64,000 bases of DNA from Burkholderiales bacterium (GTDB lineage: Bacteria > Pseudomonadota > Gammaproteobacteria > Burkholderiales > Burkholderiaceae_E): positions 1 through 64,000 of the forward strand of contig QEVL01000001.1 in NCBI GenBank assembly GCA_003577305.1, given 5' to 3'. This document shows, piece by piece, positions 51,328 through 59,461 of the stretch. Position numbers and translations under genes: made by a program. The notes below the pieces were generated by a model, which was given only the letters and a program-made list of their open reading frames with translations, had not been told where the DNA came from and did no database searches. Each line of letters begins with the position of its first letter. The stretch's first letter is position 1.

Positions 51328-52731
51328 TCAGCGTGCGGTGAGCAGGCTGCGCACCAGCGCGCGCGTGTACGCGCCGTAGTCGGCCAGCCGCGGCGCGAGC
51401 GCGCGCGACAGCGCGTCGCGCGCCGCGGGATCGTCGCGCGACAACGACGTGAAGAGATCGATGCCGCGCTCGGATGCGCCGAACTCGAACGACGGGTCGC
51501 TCACGTAGCGCGCCGGCAGCGACGCGGTGATCGTCCGGTCGAGCGCGTCGGCTGCTCCGGCCGCGCGCAGCGAAACCGCCGCGCGCGCAGTGCCGTCGTC
51601 GTATTGCGGGTCGGAGGCCGCGCCCGCCCCGGCCAGCGCGTCGAACAGTGCGGCTGCACGGCTGCGTTCGCGGTAACCGGCGAGCAGCGCGGTGCGCTGG
51701 AAGTTCTCGAACGCTAGATGCCGGTTCGACACCAGCGTCACCGCGCTGTTGCGCGCATCCGGCCAGCCGGCCAGGTACAGCGTGTTGATCCACAGCATTC
51801 GCACCGTGCTCACGTCCGGCAGCACCCGCGCGTGATACGGCTGCGTGAGATCCTGCAGGTAGTGCATCGCCCAGCCGGCGAAGCGCCAGCCCCAGTAGTC
51901 GTGGCCGGTGCGCAGCGCGTGCAGTGCCAGCGTCTTCCACAGGTGCACGCGGTACTCGGGGTAGGTGCGCTTCAGGAAGCCGGCCGCCGCGTAGACGATT
52001 CGCGACTCGTGGTAGAAGCCCATGTGAAACGGCGCCTGCGTGCCGAAGTCGAGCGCCGGGTTGCCGAACGGCTGCTTGCCGAAGCCGTAGGCGCGGCCCT
52101 GCGACGTGCCGTTGTCTTCCCACAGGCCGAGGTCCAGCCCGTAGTCGGGCTCGTCGGACGCGCTCGCCACCACGTCGATCGGTGCGACCTGCTCGCCCTC
52201 GCGCAGCGCGGCGAATTTCACCGCCTCGATCGCGGTATCGCGCGGCAGCGTGGTTGCCTCGCGTGCCGGCAGCGGCGCGCGGCCGTCGTCGACCGGGGCG
52301 CCGGGCTTGCGCTGCAGGAAGAGGCTGAGCGGCATCTCGGGCGAAATGCGCACGGCCGCCACGAAGCGCCGGCGCAACTCGGCCGCGTCGGCCGCGTCGG
52401 CGGCCACGAACCGCAGTGCCTCGGGCCGGGGCGGATACGCGATCACGTGCTCGCGCGCCCAGCGCTCCTGCTCGTCGAGCACTTTCTCCAGGCCCGCGCC
52501 CTGCGCGGCGAGGAACGATTCGAGCGACTCGACCTTCACCGGCGCAAGTCCGGCGAATTCGGGCATCGCCTCGAGCGCGGGCGCAGTGGCCAGCGCGTGG
52601 TTGCTCCAGGCGAAAGCCGGTGCCGCGCACAGCGAGCACGCCGCGAGCAGCACGCCGCGAGCAAACCTGCGAACGATGCGGGGTACGGCCGGTACGCCGG
52701 CGACGAAAGTGGACACGGCAGCGAGCTTCAT
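51328..52731 (-). CDS. Exported zinc-dependent phospholipase C/P1 nuclease-like protein
   Basis: This 467-residue exported protein has a signal peptide predicted to be cut after APAFA, leaving Trp42 at the mature N-terminus and His45 soon after (WSNHALAT). In phospholipase C and S1/P1 nucleases the N-terminal Trp is itself a zinc ligand. Further candidate ligands are in GHDYWGWRFAGWAMHYLQDLTQPYHA. Phospholipid or nucleic acid may be the substrate. The protein is longer than both families and has an extra central region. ATG at 52731 preferred to an adjacent GTG. Confidence 0.75.
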   Translation of the reverse strand: MKLAAVSTFVAGVPAVPRIVRRFARGVLLAACSLCAAPAFAWSNHALATAPALEAMPEFAGLAPVKVESLESFLAAQGAGLEKVLDEQERWAREHVIAYPPRPEALRFVAADAADAAELRRRFVAAVRISPEMPLSLFLQRKPGAPVDDGRAPLPAREATTLPRDTAIEAVKFAALREGEQVAPIDVVASASDEPDYGLDLGLWEDNGTSQGRAYGFGKQPFGNPALDFGTQAPFHMGFYHESRIVYAAAGFLKRTYPEYRVHLWKTLALHALRTGHDYWGWRFAGWAMHYLQDLTQPYHARVLPDVSTVRMLWINTLYLAGWPDARNSAVTLVSNRHLAFENFQRTALLAGYRERSRAAALFDALAGAGAASDPQYDDGTARAAVSLRAAGAADALDRTITASLPARYVSDPSFEFGASERGIDLFTSLSRDDPAARDALSRALAPRLADYGAYTRALVRSLLTAR

Positions 52732-52768
52732 CACCGAAGGATACCGTGCGCCGCGGCGTCGAGACTGC

Positions 52769-53671
52769 TCAGCAGCGCGCGAACCGCCCGTGTCCGTCGG
52801 TCGTGACGCGACCGGCGGCGAGCAGTTCGTCGAGATGCTGCTCGATCGTGCGTCGCTCGGCGCCGTCGACCCATACTTCCTGGTAATCGAGCGGGTAGAT
52901 CAGCCGGATCGCGACCAGTTCCTCGAGCGTCTTCGGTCCGTCGGCCAGCATCCCGAGCAGCCGCTCGCTGCGCTCGTCGAGGCTGGCGGCGTAGGCAGCG
53001 AGCGCCTTCAGGAACGCGCCGCGATCGGTGTAGACCCCGCGATGGTGCGAAGTGACCCAGACCGTGGCCGGCAGGTCGGCCACCCGCGCGAGCGTGCGCC
53101 GGAATGCCCCGAGACTGGAGGTGGCGTCGCCGTAGTACGGCCCGAACCCGCTCAGTTCGATGTCGCCGAGGAAAGCCACGCCCTCGGGCTCGACCAGCAG
53201 CACGCTGTGGCCCGAGGTGTGGCCCGGCATGTGGATCGCACGCACCCGCGAGCCGCCGAGCTCCCACACCGTGCCGTCGCGGTAGGCGGTCGCGTCAGGG
53301 CGCGGCACGTAGAAGAACTCGTGCCGAATCAGCTCCAGCATCGGTGCGGCGACGTCCGCCGACAGCCCGTAGTGCCGCTGCAGCCCTTCCCAGCTGCGCA
53401 CCGCCTCGAGATCGAGTTCGTGCACCTGCACTGCCGCTTTCGGCAGCCGGTGCAGCCCGGCCATGTGGTCTTCGTGCGCGTGACCCAGGATCACCAGTTC
53501 GGCCTCGTCGAACTCGGGCCCGATGCGGTTGGCCACCAGCGGCGTGTCGAACGCGACGCGCGTGTCGGCGCCGCGCACGATCACCTGGTTGCCGTCGGGA
53601 TACTTGCCCGACTTCTCGCCGAAGAAGACGCTGACGCGGCCGAAGTCGAGGCGGCGGACGGGTTCGGTCAT
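52769..53671 (-). CDS. MBL-fold metallo-hydrolase (LACTB2-like)
   Basis: This 300-residue metallo-beta-lactamase-fold hydrolase has the metal motif HAHEDH (64-69), a later HTSGHSV with a histidine ligand, GDIELSGFGPYYG with the bridging Asp, and HHRG. The C-terminal part (about 225-298) is a winged-helix-like region as in LACTB2/MBLAC2-type proteins. The substrate is unknown; thioesters or RNA are possible. The frame starts earlier, but MTEPVRRLDF is the likely start. Divergent from the ArsR-rhodanese operon. Confidence 0.87.
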   Translation of the reverse strand: MTEPVRRLDFGRVSVFFGEKSGKYPDGNQVIVRGADTRVAFDTPLVANRIGPEFDEAELVILGHAHEDHMAGLHRLPKAAVQVHELDLEAVRSWEGLQRHYGLSADVAAPMLELIRHEFFYVPRPDATAYRDGTVWELGGSRVRAIHMPGHTSGHSVLLVEPEGVAFLGDIELSGFGPYYGDATSSLGAFRRTLARVADLPATVWVTSHHRGVYTDRGAFLKALAAYAASLDERSERLLGMLADGPKTLEELVAIRLIYPLDYQEVWVDGAERRTIEQHLDELLAAGRVTTDGHGRFARC

Positions 53672-53710
53672 GGGCGGCGGAGGCGGGATCGGAGTCGCTG
53701 GACACATTCC

Positions 53711-53726
53711 CGGACATATTAGTCCG
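53711..53726. promoter_or_regulatory. Inverted repeat between the MBL and ArsR genes
   Basis: Arms CGGAC (53711-53715) and GTCCG (53722-53726) flank ATATTA. It lies in the 103-bp divergent region, closer to the MBL gene, and is AT-rich in its centre. It could be a second operator or part of the MBL promoter. Confidence 0.35.
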
Positions 53727-53739
53727 CTTCGCCCCAGGC

Positions 53740-53770
53740 TTTACAGACAATCCAATATTCATTAGATTGT
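53740..53770 (+). promoter_or_regulatory. Promoter with palindromic operator of the ArsR-rhodanese operon
   Basis: TTTACA (-35, 53740-53745) and TAGATT (-10, 53763-53768) are 17 bp apart. A near-perfect 24-bp palindrome (53747-53770) with ACAATC/GATTGT ends and AAT/ATT inner matches covers the spacer and -10. This is the expected layout for autorepression by an ArsR-type protein. The start site falls near 53775, the ATG itself. Confidence 0.65.
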
Positions 53771-53774
53771 TTTG

Positions 53775-54431
53775 ATGCACAGCATTTCCCGAGTCTGGCT
53801 CTACGAGCAGGTCGCCCGAATCGGGAAGGCGATCTCGAGTCCCAAGCGTCTCGAGCTGATCGACCTGCTCGCGCAAGGCGAGAAGACGGTCGAGACGCTC
53901 GCGAAAGAGGCGCGCATCGACATGCGCCTTGCGAGCGCCCACCTGAAGGCGCTTCGCGAGGCGCGCCTGGTACAGACGCGCCGCGACGGCAAGTTCATCC
54001 GCTATCGCCTGAGCGGCCCGGAGGTCGCCCAACTGTCGCGCACGCTGCGCGAGGTGGCCGAGGAGCGCCTGGTCGAGCTGCGACTCGCGCTGGACGAGAT
54101 GGCCTCCTGCGCCGAAGACCTCGATGCCGAGAGTCGTGAGTCGCTGCTCGCAAAGGCGCGCAACGGCGACGTGCTCGTCCTCGACGTCCGTCCGGCGGCC
54201 GAGTACGAAGCCGGACACCTCCCGTTCGCGCGCTCGATGCCGCTGGCCGAGCTGCGCAGGCGTCTCGCCGAGTTGCCGCCCGGCAAGGAAATCGTCGCGT
54301 ATTGCCGCGGGCCGTTCTGCCTCATGTCGGACGAAGCGGTAAGGCTGCTGCGGCGCCGGGGCTTCGCCGCCCGCCGGATTTCCGAAGGCGTCACCGAATG
54401 GCAGGCAAGCGGACAACTACTCGAACACTGA
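53775..54431 (+). CDS. ArsR-type regulator with rhodanese domain
   Basis: This 218-residue protein joins an ArsR winged helix (residues 10-100: SSPKRLELIDLLAQGEKTVETLAKEARIDMRLASAHLKALREARLVQTRRDGKFIRYRL) to a rhodanese domain (about 125-215). The active-site loop is CRGPFC (Cys177, Cys182), and Cys112 sits between the domains. It may sense sulfane sulfur or another thiol-reactive signal. A TTG lies one codon upstream; ATG preferred. It controls the downstream MFS gene. Confidence 0.9.
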   Translation: MHSISRVWLYEQVARIGKAISSPKRLELIDLLAQGEKTVETLAKEARIDMRLASAHLKALREARLVQTRRDGKFIRYRLSGPEVAQLSRTLREVAEERLVELRLALDEMASCAEDLDAESRESLLAKARNGDVLVLDVRPAAEYEAGHLPFARSMPLAELRRRLAELPPGKEIVAYCRGPFCLMSDEAVRLLRRRGFAARRISEGVTEWQASGQLLEH

Positions 54432-54465
54432 TTCCGCAATGCCCGCAAGGAGGACGAAGACCCTC

Positions 54466-55647
54466 ATGCATCGCCAGGTGCTGATCCTGGCGATCGCCCA
54501 GGCGCTGTTCCAGACCGCCTCGGTGCTGGTCATGACGATCGGCGGCCTGGCCGGCGCGAAGATCGCGAGCGCGCCGCAATGGGCCACCCTGCCCATCGCG
54601 ACGATGTTCGTCGGCACCGCCGCGATGATGTTCCCCGCCTCGATGTGGATGGCGCGCATCGGACGTCGCGCCGGGTTCGTGCTCGGGGCGTTGCTCGGCG
54701 CGGCCGGCGGACTCGTGTCGGCCCTGGGCGTCTACGCAGCCTCGCTGCCGCTGCTGGCTTCAGGCACTTTTCTCGTCGGCAGCTACCAGGCGTTCGCGCA
54801 GTTCTACCGTTTCGCGGCCAGCGAGGTGGCCGACGCTGCGTACCGTCCGCGCGCGATCTCGCTCGTCATGGCGGGCGGCGTGGTGGCCGCGCTGGCCGGC
54901 CCGCTGCTCGGGCGCCTGGGAGGGCCGCTCCTGCAACCCGAGTATCTCGGCTCGTTCCTGATCCTGGCCCTCGTCTCACTGGTGGCCGCCGGCGTTCTTC
55001 TGGCGTTGCGAATCCCGGCGGCGATCGAGGCCGAAGCCGCGCACGGGCAGGCCCGGCCGTGGCAGCGGATGGTCGCGCAGCCCACCTACCTGGTCGCGCT
55101 CTTCGGCGCCGCCACCGGCTACGGCATCATGATCCTCGCGATGACCGCCACGCCGATCGCGATGCTGCACCATCACCACGATCTGGGCACCGCGGCCACC
55201 GTCATCCAGCTTCACGTGCTGGGCATGTTCGCGCCGTCGTTCTTCACCGGCTCGCTGATTGCGCGCTTCGGCGTGCTGCGCATCATGCTCACCGGCGTCG
55301 TGCTCTTCGCGGGCCATATCGCGATGACGCTCACCGGAACCGGCTTCGGCTCGTTCTCCGCGGCGCTCGTCCTGCTCGGCGTGGGCTGGAACTTCCTCTA
55401 TATCGGCGGCACCACGCTGCTCACCACCGCATACGCGCCCGCGGAGCGAGCCCGCGCGCAGGCGATCAACGACATGACGATCTTCGTCGTCGGGCTGGCC
55501 GGTTCGTTCGCCGCAGGCGGAATGCTCGAAGCGCTGGGGTGGGAGACGATGAACCTGGTGCTCGTTCCCTGGCTTGCGCTGGCGGCGCTGTCGCTGGTGT
55601 GGCTGGGTGCGCGTCAGCGATCGGACACCGTAAAGGCGAGGGCATGA
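54466..55647 (+). CDS. MFS transporter
   Basis: This 393-residue transporter has twelve predicted helices and MFS motifs such as MWMARIGRRAGFVLGA (motif A region) and GMLEALGWETMN near the end. The substrate is unknown. AAGGAGG at 54447-54453 lies 12 nt before the ATG at 54466, which gives a good membrane N-terminus; an ATG at 54439 is an alternative. It overlaps the ProX-type gene by 4 bp. A damaged paralogue lies at 43145-43374. Confidence 0.9.
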   Translation: MHRQVLILAIAQALFQTASVLVMTIGGLAGAKIASAPQWATLPIATMFVGTAAMMFPASMWMARIGRRAGFVLGALLGAAGGLVSALGVYAASLPLLASGTFLVGSYQAFAQFYRFAASEVADAAYRPRAISLVMAGGVVAALAGPLLGRLGGPLLQPEYLGSFLILALVSLVAAGVLLALRIPAAIEAEAAHGQARPWQRMVAQPTYLVALFGAATGYGIMILAMTATPIAMLHHHHDLGTAATVIQLHVLGMFAPSFFTGSLIARFGVLRIMLTGVVLFAGHIAMTLTGTGFGSFSAALVLLGVGWNFLYIGGTTLLTTAYAPAERARAQAINDMTIFVVGLAGSFAAGGMLEALGWETMNLVLVPWLALAALSLVWLGARQRSDTVKARA

Positions 55648-56183
55648 TGGTGGAGAAGACCATGGAGACGGCGCCGCAGGCGGCGGCCGATGGCGCCGCA
55701 TACCGGCGCCTGTTCGAGCGCCTCGAGACGCTGGGCATCGACGCGAAGGTAGTGCCGTACCCCGCGCACGCGACCGTCGAGGAAGGCAAGGCACTGCGCG
55801 GACGCATGAGTGGCACCTTCACCAAGAACCTGCTGCTCAAGGACCGCAAGGGTCGGCACTTCCTGCTGGCGATCCACGAGGACCGTGCGCTGAACCTGAA
55901 GACCGCATCGGCACTGATGGGCGGCAAGGGACACCTGAGCTTCGTGACCGGCGAGCGCATGCAGGCGCTGCTGGGCGTGCAGCCGGGCACGCTCACGCCG
56001 CTGGGCCTGCTGCAGGACGCGGAAGGCGTGGTGACCGTGGTGATCGATGCCTCGCTGATGGGGGATGCCCAGCTGAACTTCCACCCGCTGCGGCAGACCG
56101 AGAGCCTGGGCCTGGCGCCCGGCGAACTGGTGGCCTTCGTGCGCTCGTGCGGGCGCGAGCCGCTGATCGTGGATTTCGATTGA
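55644..56183 (+). CDS. Aminoacyl-tRNA deacylase (PrdX/ProXp-ala type)
   Basis: This 179-residue YbaK/ProX-fold protein has FTKNLLLKDRKGRHFLLAIHEDRALNLKTASA, the conserved Lys of the family, and SFVTGERMQALLGVQPGTLTPLGLL with G-x-x-P/S-type motif, ending HPLRQTESLGL. Free-standing PrdX/ProXp-ala proteins clear Ala from tRNA-Pro. It is the last gene of the ArsR-MFS transcript, followed by a hairpin that overlaps its stop codon. Confidence 0.9.
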   Translation: MMVEKTMETAPQAAADGAAYRRLFERLETLGIDAKVVPYPAHATVEEGKALRGRMSGTFTKNLLLKDRKGRHFLLAIHEDRALNLKTASALMGGKGHLSFVTGERMQALLGVQPGTLTPLGLLQDAEGVVTVVIDASLMGDAQLNFHPLRQTESLGLAPGELVAFVRSCGREPLIVDFD

Positions 56184-56207
56184 GTCGTGCCCGCTCTGCC
56201 ACGACTC
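56182..56207. terminator. Hairpin between the ProX gene and tRNA-Arg
   Basis: Perfect 8-bp arms GAGTCGTG/CACGACTC (56182-56189, 56200-56207) with a 10-nt loop overlap the ProX stop codon. It sits between convergent units and may stop both. No T-run. Confidence 0.4.
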
Positions 56208-56237
56208 GCCCCGCTGGTTGCGTCGGGCGTGGAAGGA

Positions 56238-56313
56238 TGGCGCGCCCGGCTGGGATCGAACCAGCGACCCCTGGCTTCGGAGGCCAGTACTCTATCCGCT
56301 GAGCTACGGGCGC
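56238..56313 (-). tRNA. tRNA-Arg (anticodon CCG)
   Basis: A complete 76-nt cloverleaf on the minus strand. The acceptor stem GCGCCCG pairs with CGGGCGC. The D arm TAGCTCAGCGG, the anticodon stem CTGGC/GCCAG with loop CTCCGAA (anticodon CCG, reading CGG) and the T arm GGTTCGATCCC are all present. The 3' CCA is encoded. Confidence 0.95.
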
Positions 56314-56322
56314 GAATCCGGC

Positions 56323-56328
56323 ATTGTA
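56323..56328 (-). promoter_or_regulatory. -10 box TACAAT of tRNA-Arg
   Basis: TACAAT on the minus strand lies 9 nt before the tRNA 5' end, the usual spacing for a tRNA promoter. The GC-rich region before it shows no clear -35. Confidence 0.5.
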
Positions 56329-56404
56329 CCGTGAGGCCGTCGCCCCTCTTTCGCCGGCGCAGGCGGCTGCGGCCGAGAGTCGCCCACCCGCAGGCGGGCT
56401 CCGG

Positions 56405-56932
56405 TCAGGCGTAGCGGCGATAGACCGACGCGGCGCCGTCGGCGCGAAGCAGCAGCACGTCGTAGGCGTCCTTGCGCCCGCGGTATTCCGGGCCGTCCAT
56501 GCCGGGCGAGCCGATCGGCATTCCCGGCACCGCCAGGCCGATCGCCGCCGGGCGCTCCTTCAGGAGCCGGCGGATCTCGCTCGCAGGCACGTGTCCTTCG
56601 ATCGCGTAGCCATCGACCACCGCCGTGTGGCAGGAACCGAAGCGCTCGGCGATCTTCAACCGCGCGCGCGCGGCGGTGTTGCCGGTGTCGTTGGCTTTGA
56701 CGCGAAAGCCGCTGGCCTGCATGTGCGCGATCCAGTCCTTGCAACAACCACAGGTCGGGCTCTTCCAGACTTCGACCAGCGGTGCCTGCGCAAACTGCGC
56801 GCTCGCCAGGCGGGGCTGCACGGCCGCCAGCACACCGAGCATGAGCGCCCCTCGCCGGATCGGATCTGTTCGCGAGTTCGATTCCCTGCCTGCGGCTCGC
56901 CGACCCCGACGCCCGTTCGTTTCAGTCCGCAT
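56405..56932 (-). CDS. DUF411 family exported metal-binding-like protein
   Basis: This 175-residue protein has a basic N-terminus and signal (IRRGALMLGVLAAVQ...LASAQ), possibly Tat-dependent, and the DUF411 domain: VWKSPTCGCCKDW, then SCHTAVVDGYAIEGHVPASEI and VPGMPIGSPGM. The CxCC, Cys-His and Met-rich elements suggest a metal, perhaps copper. A shorter start at 56842 would keep only the hydrophobic part of the signal. No copper genes adjoin. Confidence 0.88.
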   Translation of the reverse strand: MRTETNGRRGRRAAGRESNSRTDPIRRGALMLGVLAAVQPRLASAQFAQAPLVEVWKSPTCGCCKDWIAHMQASGFRVKANDTGNTAARARLKIAERFGSCHTAVVDGYAIEGHVPASEIRRLLKERPAAIGLAVPGMPIGSPGMDGPEYRGRKDAYDVLLLRADGAASVYRRYA

Positions 56933-57079
56933 GAATGCCTCCCTGCATGCCGCACCCCGGTGTTCACGGCGGTGCCCGCGCCGCCCGTTGTCCCTGCGAT
57001 GCGGGAGGCGAGGTTTCCCTGCGCAGTCTAACGCGGGGCGCCTGCTCGCGAGCCCGGCACAGGAAAAGTGGCGGGAATA

Positions 57080-57085
57080 TATAAT
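57080..57085 (+). promoter_or_regulatory. -10 box TATAAT before cytochrome c gene
   Basis: A perfect TATAAT, 34 bp before the cytochrome ATG, in an AT-rich island (AATATATAAT). No good -35. It would give a leader of about 28 nt. Confidence 0.5.
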
Positions 57086-57119
57086 CCGACGTTTCGTTCA
57101 CCCAACCGGCTGCGGAACA

Positions 57120-57710
57120 ATGAGCGACGAAAACCAAGGATTCATCAAGACTCCCCGGCAGCTGATCACCGTGATCGTGCTGGCCTTCGTGGTGCCGATC
57201 ACGATCATCGGGCTTCTCGTCAAGTTCGTCGGCAACAGCACCCGCACCGGCGCCGGAGCCGATGCGATGACCCCGGAAGCGATCGAAGCGCGCATCCGCC
57301 CGGTAGCCGGCTTCGAACTGGCCGACGCGAGCGCACCGGCCGCTTCGGCACCCGCGGCCGCGCCGGCCGCTGCGGCACCCGCTCCCGCCGCAACTCCCGC
57401 CGCGGCACCAGCCGCCGCGGCCGCGCCGGCGCCCGCCGCGCCCGCCCCTGCCGCCAGCGCCGCGTCCTCCGCGGAGGGCAAGAAGGTCTACGACGCGACC
57501 TGCATGGTCTGCCACGCCACCGGCGTAGCCGGCGCGCCCAAGACCGGCGACAAGGGCGCCTGGGCGCCGCGCATGGCCGCCGGCGAAGACACGCTGGTCA
57601 AGCACGCGATCGACGGCCTGCGCGCGATGCCTCCGCGCGGCGGCAACGCGAAGCTGTCCGATGCCCAGGTGCGCGCGGCAGTCGAGCACATGCTGGCCGC
57701 GCTGAAGTAA
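57120..57710 (+). CDS. Membrane-anchored c-type cytochrome (c5 type)
   Basis: This 196-residue protein has an uncleaved membrane helix (about 16-37), a long Ala/Pro linker (70-117) and a C-terminal cytochrome c domain. The haem motif is CMVCH (Cys128, Cys131, His132); a Met in GLRAMPPRGG is the likely axial ligand. It resembles the cytochrome c5 (CycA/c-555) group that feeds terminal oxidases. The linker may span the periplasm. Confidence 0.92.
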   Translation: MSDENQGFIKTPRQLITVIVLAFVVPITIIGLLVKFVGNSTRTGAGADAMTPEAIEARIRPVAGFELADASAPAASAPAAAPAAAAPAPAATPAAAPAAAAAPAPAAPAPAASAASSAEGKKVYDATCMVCHATGVAGAPKTGDKGAWAPRMAAGEDTLVKHAIDGLRAMPPRGGNAKLSDAQVRAAVEHMLAALK

Positions 57711-57729
57711 CCGGTCCGCGGCCGCCCGG

Positions 57730-58530
57730 TCAGGCCGCCGCCTGCCCGAGCGCGAACGACAGCATCCCGATCGAGCCCGACTCGATCCCCTCGGTGAGAA
57801 TCGTCACCCGGTCGTCAGGCCGGCGCGCGCCGAGCACCACCAGCATCGGCAGGTAGTGCTCTGGCGTGGGCACCGCGAGCCGCGCTGCCTCGCCGAATCC
57901 CTGGCAGTCGATCAGTTGCGCGACTTCGTCGCGCAGCACGCGGTCGCGCACCTGCGCCTCGAACGCGAGCGCCCAGTCGTACGGCAGCGCGTCTTCCCGG
58001 CGCGCCAGCAACCCGAGATGGTGAACTGCGTTGCCGCTACCGACGATCCGCACGCCCTCCTCGCGCAGCGCTCCGAGTCTGCGACCCAGGTCGTAATGAA
58101 ATGCCGTGTCGTGCCGTGCGTCGAGGCTCAGCTGGACGACCGGCACGTCGGCGGCGGGGTAGACGTGAGCCAGCACCGACCAGGTACCGTGGTCCAGGCC
58201 CCGGTCGTGGTCGGTGCGTACCGGCAGCGGCGCCAGCAGCGCACGCACCCGCTCGGCCAGCGCAGGATCGCCGGGTGCTGGGTAATCGAAGGCGTGCAGC
58301 GCGGCGGGAAAACCGTAGAAATCGTGGATCGTGCGCGGCCGCGCCATCGCGGTCACCGCGATCTCGTTCAGGTACCAGTGCGCCGAGATCGCGAGGATCG
58401 CGCGCGGCCGCGGGCCCACGACGCCGCTGCGCCGCCACGCCTCGGTGTGCCGGTTCGACCCGAGCGTGTTCATCGGGCTGCCGTGGCCATAGAAGATGGC
58501 CGGCTGTCTGGTGGTGGCGGATGCGCTCAT
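57730..58530 (-). CDS. ygiD: 4,5-DOPA dioxygenase extradiol (LigB/YgiD type)
   Basis: This 266-residue protein belongs to the class III extradiol dioxygenase family. It has IFYGHGSPMN, ISAHWYLNEIAV, the HDF..FP segment, DHGTWSVLAHVYPAADVPVVQLSL and GSGNAVHHLG; His in GHGSP, SAHW, DHGTW and VHHLG fit the metal site. The natural substrate is uncertain. AAGGAC precedes the ATG at 58530. Convergent with the cytochrome gene. Confidence 0.9.
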   Translation of the reverse strand: MSASATTRQPAIFYGHGSPMNTLGSNRHTEAWRRSGVVGPRPRAILAISAHWYLNEIAVTAMARPRTIHDFYGFPAALHAFDYPAPGDPALAERVRALLAPLPVRTDHDRGLDHGTWSVLAHVYPAADVPVVQLSLDARHDTAFHYDLGRRLGALREEGVRIVGSGNAVHHLGLLARREDALPYDWALAFEAQVRDRVLRDEVAQLIDCQGFGEAARLAVPTPEHYLPMLVVLGARRPDDRVTILTEGIESGSIGMLSFALGQAAA

Positions 58531-58697
58531 CGTCGATGTCCTTCCGTACCCTCCGACGGACTCACCGGCTGCGGTCCGGCCCCAGCCCGGCAAAGCGCGT
58601 GCAGCGGCATACTGAAGGCCTCACGCGCGGTATCGGCACAGCTTCGCGCGAGCAACGAGCCCGACGCCATTTCACCTTACACCCTTCGAAGACCCCG

Positions 58698-59447
58698 ATG
58701 CCCAAGACAGACGCCGACTCCTTCACCCGTCCGGCCAGCCCCGCCGAGCCCGCCTACAAGGCGTTGACCCGCCATCTGCCCGAGCCGCGCTTCGTGCCGC
58801 TGCCCGGCTACACCCGGATCGCCCAGGCGCAGATGCTCGCCCGGGCAGAGGCGTTCTACCGGACCATGGATCAGCGCCGCACCACGCGCCATTTCGCCAC
58901 CGACCCGGTGCCGAAACGGTTGATCGAGCTCGCGATCCTCACCGCCGGCACCGCGCCGTCGGGCGCCCACCGGCAGCCATGGCGCTTCGTCGCGATCGAC
59001 GACCCCCGGCTGAAGGCGAGGATCCGTGCCGCCGCGGAGGAAGAGGAGCTGAAAACCTACAGCGAACGCATGACCGACGAGTGGCGCGAGGCGCTGCATC
59101 CGCTCGGCACCGACCATGTGAAGGAGCACCTGACCGACGCGCCGTGGGTAGTCGTGCTGTTTGCCGAGAAGTTCGGCCTGCGCCCGGACGGCTCACACCG
59201 CAAGAACTACTACGTCGACGAGAGCGTCGGGATCGCGGCGGGACTGTTCGTCGCCGCGATCCACATGATGGGGCTGGTCACGCTTACACACACGCCCAAC
59301 CCGATGGGGTTCCTGCGCGAGTTGCTCGGCCGCGGCACCAACGAGAAAGCGGTGCTGGTGTTGCCGGTCGGGTATCCGCGCCCCGATGCGAAGGTGCCAG
59401 AGCTGCGGCGCCTGCCGCTCGAGGCGATCGCGCAGTGGAACGCCTGA
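58698..59447 (+). CDS. Nitroreductase family protein
   Basis: This 249-residue FMN oxidoreductase is of the kind similar to iodotyrosine deiodinase. It has MDQRRTTRHFATDPVP, GTAPSGAHRQPWRFVAI, and the C-terminal VTLTHTPNPMGFLRELLGRGTNEKAVLVLPVGYP, which shapes the active site. A lid region (EEEELKTYSERM) fits the dehalogenase-like branch. The substrate is unknown. It converges on the ABC operon. Confidence 0.9.
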   Translation: MPKTDADSFTRPASPAEPAYKALTRHLPEPRFVPLPGYTRIAQAQMLARAEAFYRTMDQRRTTRHFATDPVPKRLIELAILTAGTAPSGAHRQPWRFVAIDDPRLKARIRAAAEEEELKTYSERMTDEWREALHPLGTDHVKEHLTDAPWVVVLFAEKFGLRPDGSHRKNYYVDESVGIAAGLFVAAIHMMGLVTLTHTPNPMGFLRELLGRGTNEKAVLVLPVGYPRPDAKVPELRRLPLEAIAQWNA

Positions 59448-59461
59448 GCGCCGGCGCGCGA

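Noticed and set aside
54439-54465. Earlier ATG for the MFS gene
   Set aside because: The strong AAGGAGG lies after it and before the ATG at 54466, and the earlier start adds only a short hydrophilic stretch.
57350-57470. GC-rich near-repeats in the cytochrome gene
   Set aside because: They are Ala/Pro codons of the flexible linker, not a DNA repeat element.
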